From assembly GCA_903875465.1 (NCBI GenBank), contig CAIQWB010000029.1, positions 20,450-84,449 on the forward strand: a DNA stretch of 64,000 nt, written 5' to 3'. How positions within the stretch are numbered: the stretch's first letter is position 1; every line of letters begins with the position of its first letter. Made by a program: the position numbers and the translations under genes. A model generated the notes under the pieces. That model saw only the letters and a list, made by a program, of their open reading frames with translations, made no database searches and was not told the origin of the DNA. This stretch comes from an uncultured Verrucomicrobia subdivision 3 bacterium (GTDB lineage Bacteria > Verrucomicrobiota > Verrucomicrobiia > Limisphaerales > UBA11358). Of this stretch, positions 63,860 through 64,000 are shown in pieces.

Positions 63860-64000
63860 GGCTCCACCTCGCTTTCCTGAAACGTCCGACCCAAAATGTA
63901 ATCGGTTGCTTTCTGCGCCTGGGCAGCCGCTTGAACGATCAGGGTCTGGTCATTCTGCAATTGTTCCAGCCAGTGCTTGATGTAGGCAGCGGAACGATCA
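63850..64000 (-). CDS. ArdC-like antirestriction protein, C-terminal end (5' part outside window)
   Basis: Only the last 49 residues are visible, running off the window edge. 'RSAAYIKHWLEQLQNDQTLI' and 'QAAAQAQKATDYILG' match the C-terminal helical end of ArdC-type proteins, which pair an ssDNA-binding N-terminal domain with a zincin-like metalloprotease domain and protect incoming plasmid DNA from host restriction. It fits the mobile-element setting. Too short here to check the HExxH motif. The stop codon lies inside the SymE-like gene start. Confidence 0.7.
   Translation of the reverse strand, partial: DRSAAYIKHWLEQLQNDQTLIVQAAAQAQKATDYILGRTFQESEVEPCP

Larger units (their letters stand above)
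55903..64000. mobile_element. Left part of an integrated conjugative/mobilisable element
   Basis: A large serine recombinase at the edge, a divergent HTH regulator, a conjugation-type coupling ATPase, a membrane partner, a PEGA/TPR protein, a SymE-like protein and an ArdC-like antirestriction gene form a typical transfer/maintenance set. The left boundary probably lies in 55767-55903, next to the recombinase 3' end; the right end is outside the window, so attachment-site repeats cannot be matched. No relaxase is seen in the visible part. Confidence 0.65.

Overview
The window reads as a chromosomal segment of a Gram-negative bacterium of the phylum Verrucomicrobiota, most like soil or freshwater Pedosphaera/Limisphaerales relatives. 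Reasons (recognition by eye, no search run): a PilM / Amuc_1100-like / Amuc_1099-like / secretin gene order resembling the Akkermansia Amuc_1098-1101 locus; very large exported Asn/Thr-rich proteins with delta-60 and Calx-beta repeats; DUF1080, NHL and NIPSNAP exported proteins; and outer-membrane functions (heptosyltransferase, Mla-type lipid transport, secretin). The window starts inside one gene and ends inside another.

Layout. 0-1.1 kb: 3' part of a peptidase-like/TPR gene. 1.1-3.7 kb (minus): threonine synthase-like gene, SnoaL-like protein, MoaD/ThiS-type sulfur carrier and NIL-domain protein, all behind a SAM-I riboswitch with terminator, which points to methionine/homocysteine synthesis rather than threonine. 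3.8-13.2 kb: housekeeping and accessory genes (membrane protein, NHL propeller, rsgA, engB, betaine-lipid btaA-btaB, DUF1080, heptosyltransferase, phosphoesterase, acylphosphatase). 13.5-39.8 kb: one long co-directional run on the plus strand. It begins with an envelope secretion or pilus-like complex (PilM-PilN fusion, two bitopic proteins, a secretin split into two ORFs), then a stand-alone 5'-3' exonuclease, then five huge exported proteins. The last two share one P-type domain that is interrupted by a sedolisin protease. This run is visibly AT-richer than its flanks.

39.8-55.8 kb: compact housekeeping genes (coaE, glgB, hscB/iscA, xth, trmB, holin-like, SMP-30, eda, DUF971, galE), a six-gene minus-strand operon mlaE-mlaF-mlaD-DUF2007-glcD-nikR, phnA, a gene-poor stretch of about 0.9 kb and a NIPSNAP gene. 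55.9 kb to the end: the left part of an integrated mobile element, with a large serine recombinase, a divergent small HTH regulator, a conjugation-type ATPase fused to a nuclease-like domain, a membrane partner, a PEGA/TPR protein, a SymE-like protein and the 3' end of an ArdC-like antirestriction gene.

Best candidates for something undescribed: (1) the riboswitch-controlled ThrC-like/MoaD/NIL unit as a sulfur-carrier route to homocysteine; (2) the secretin whose barrel domain is divided between two separately exported polypeptides; (3) the P-domain split between a 2878-residue adhesin-like protein and the following protease. No tRNA, rRNA or CRISPR array was seen.
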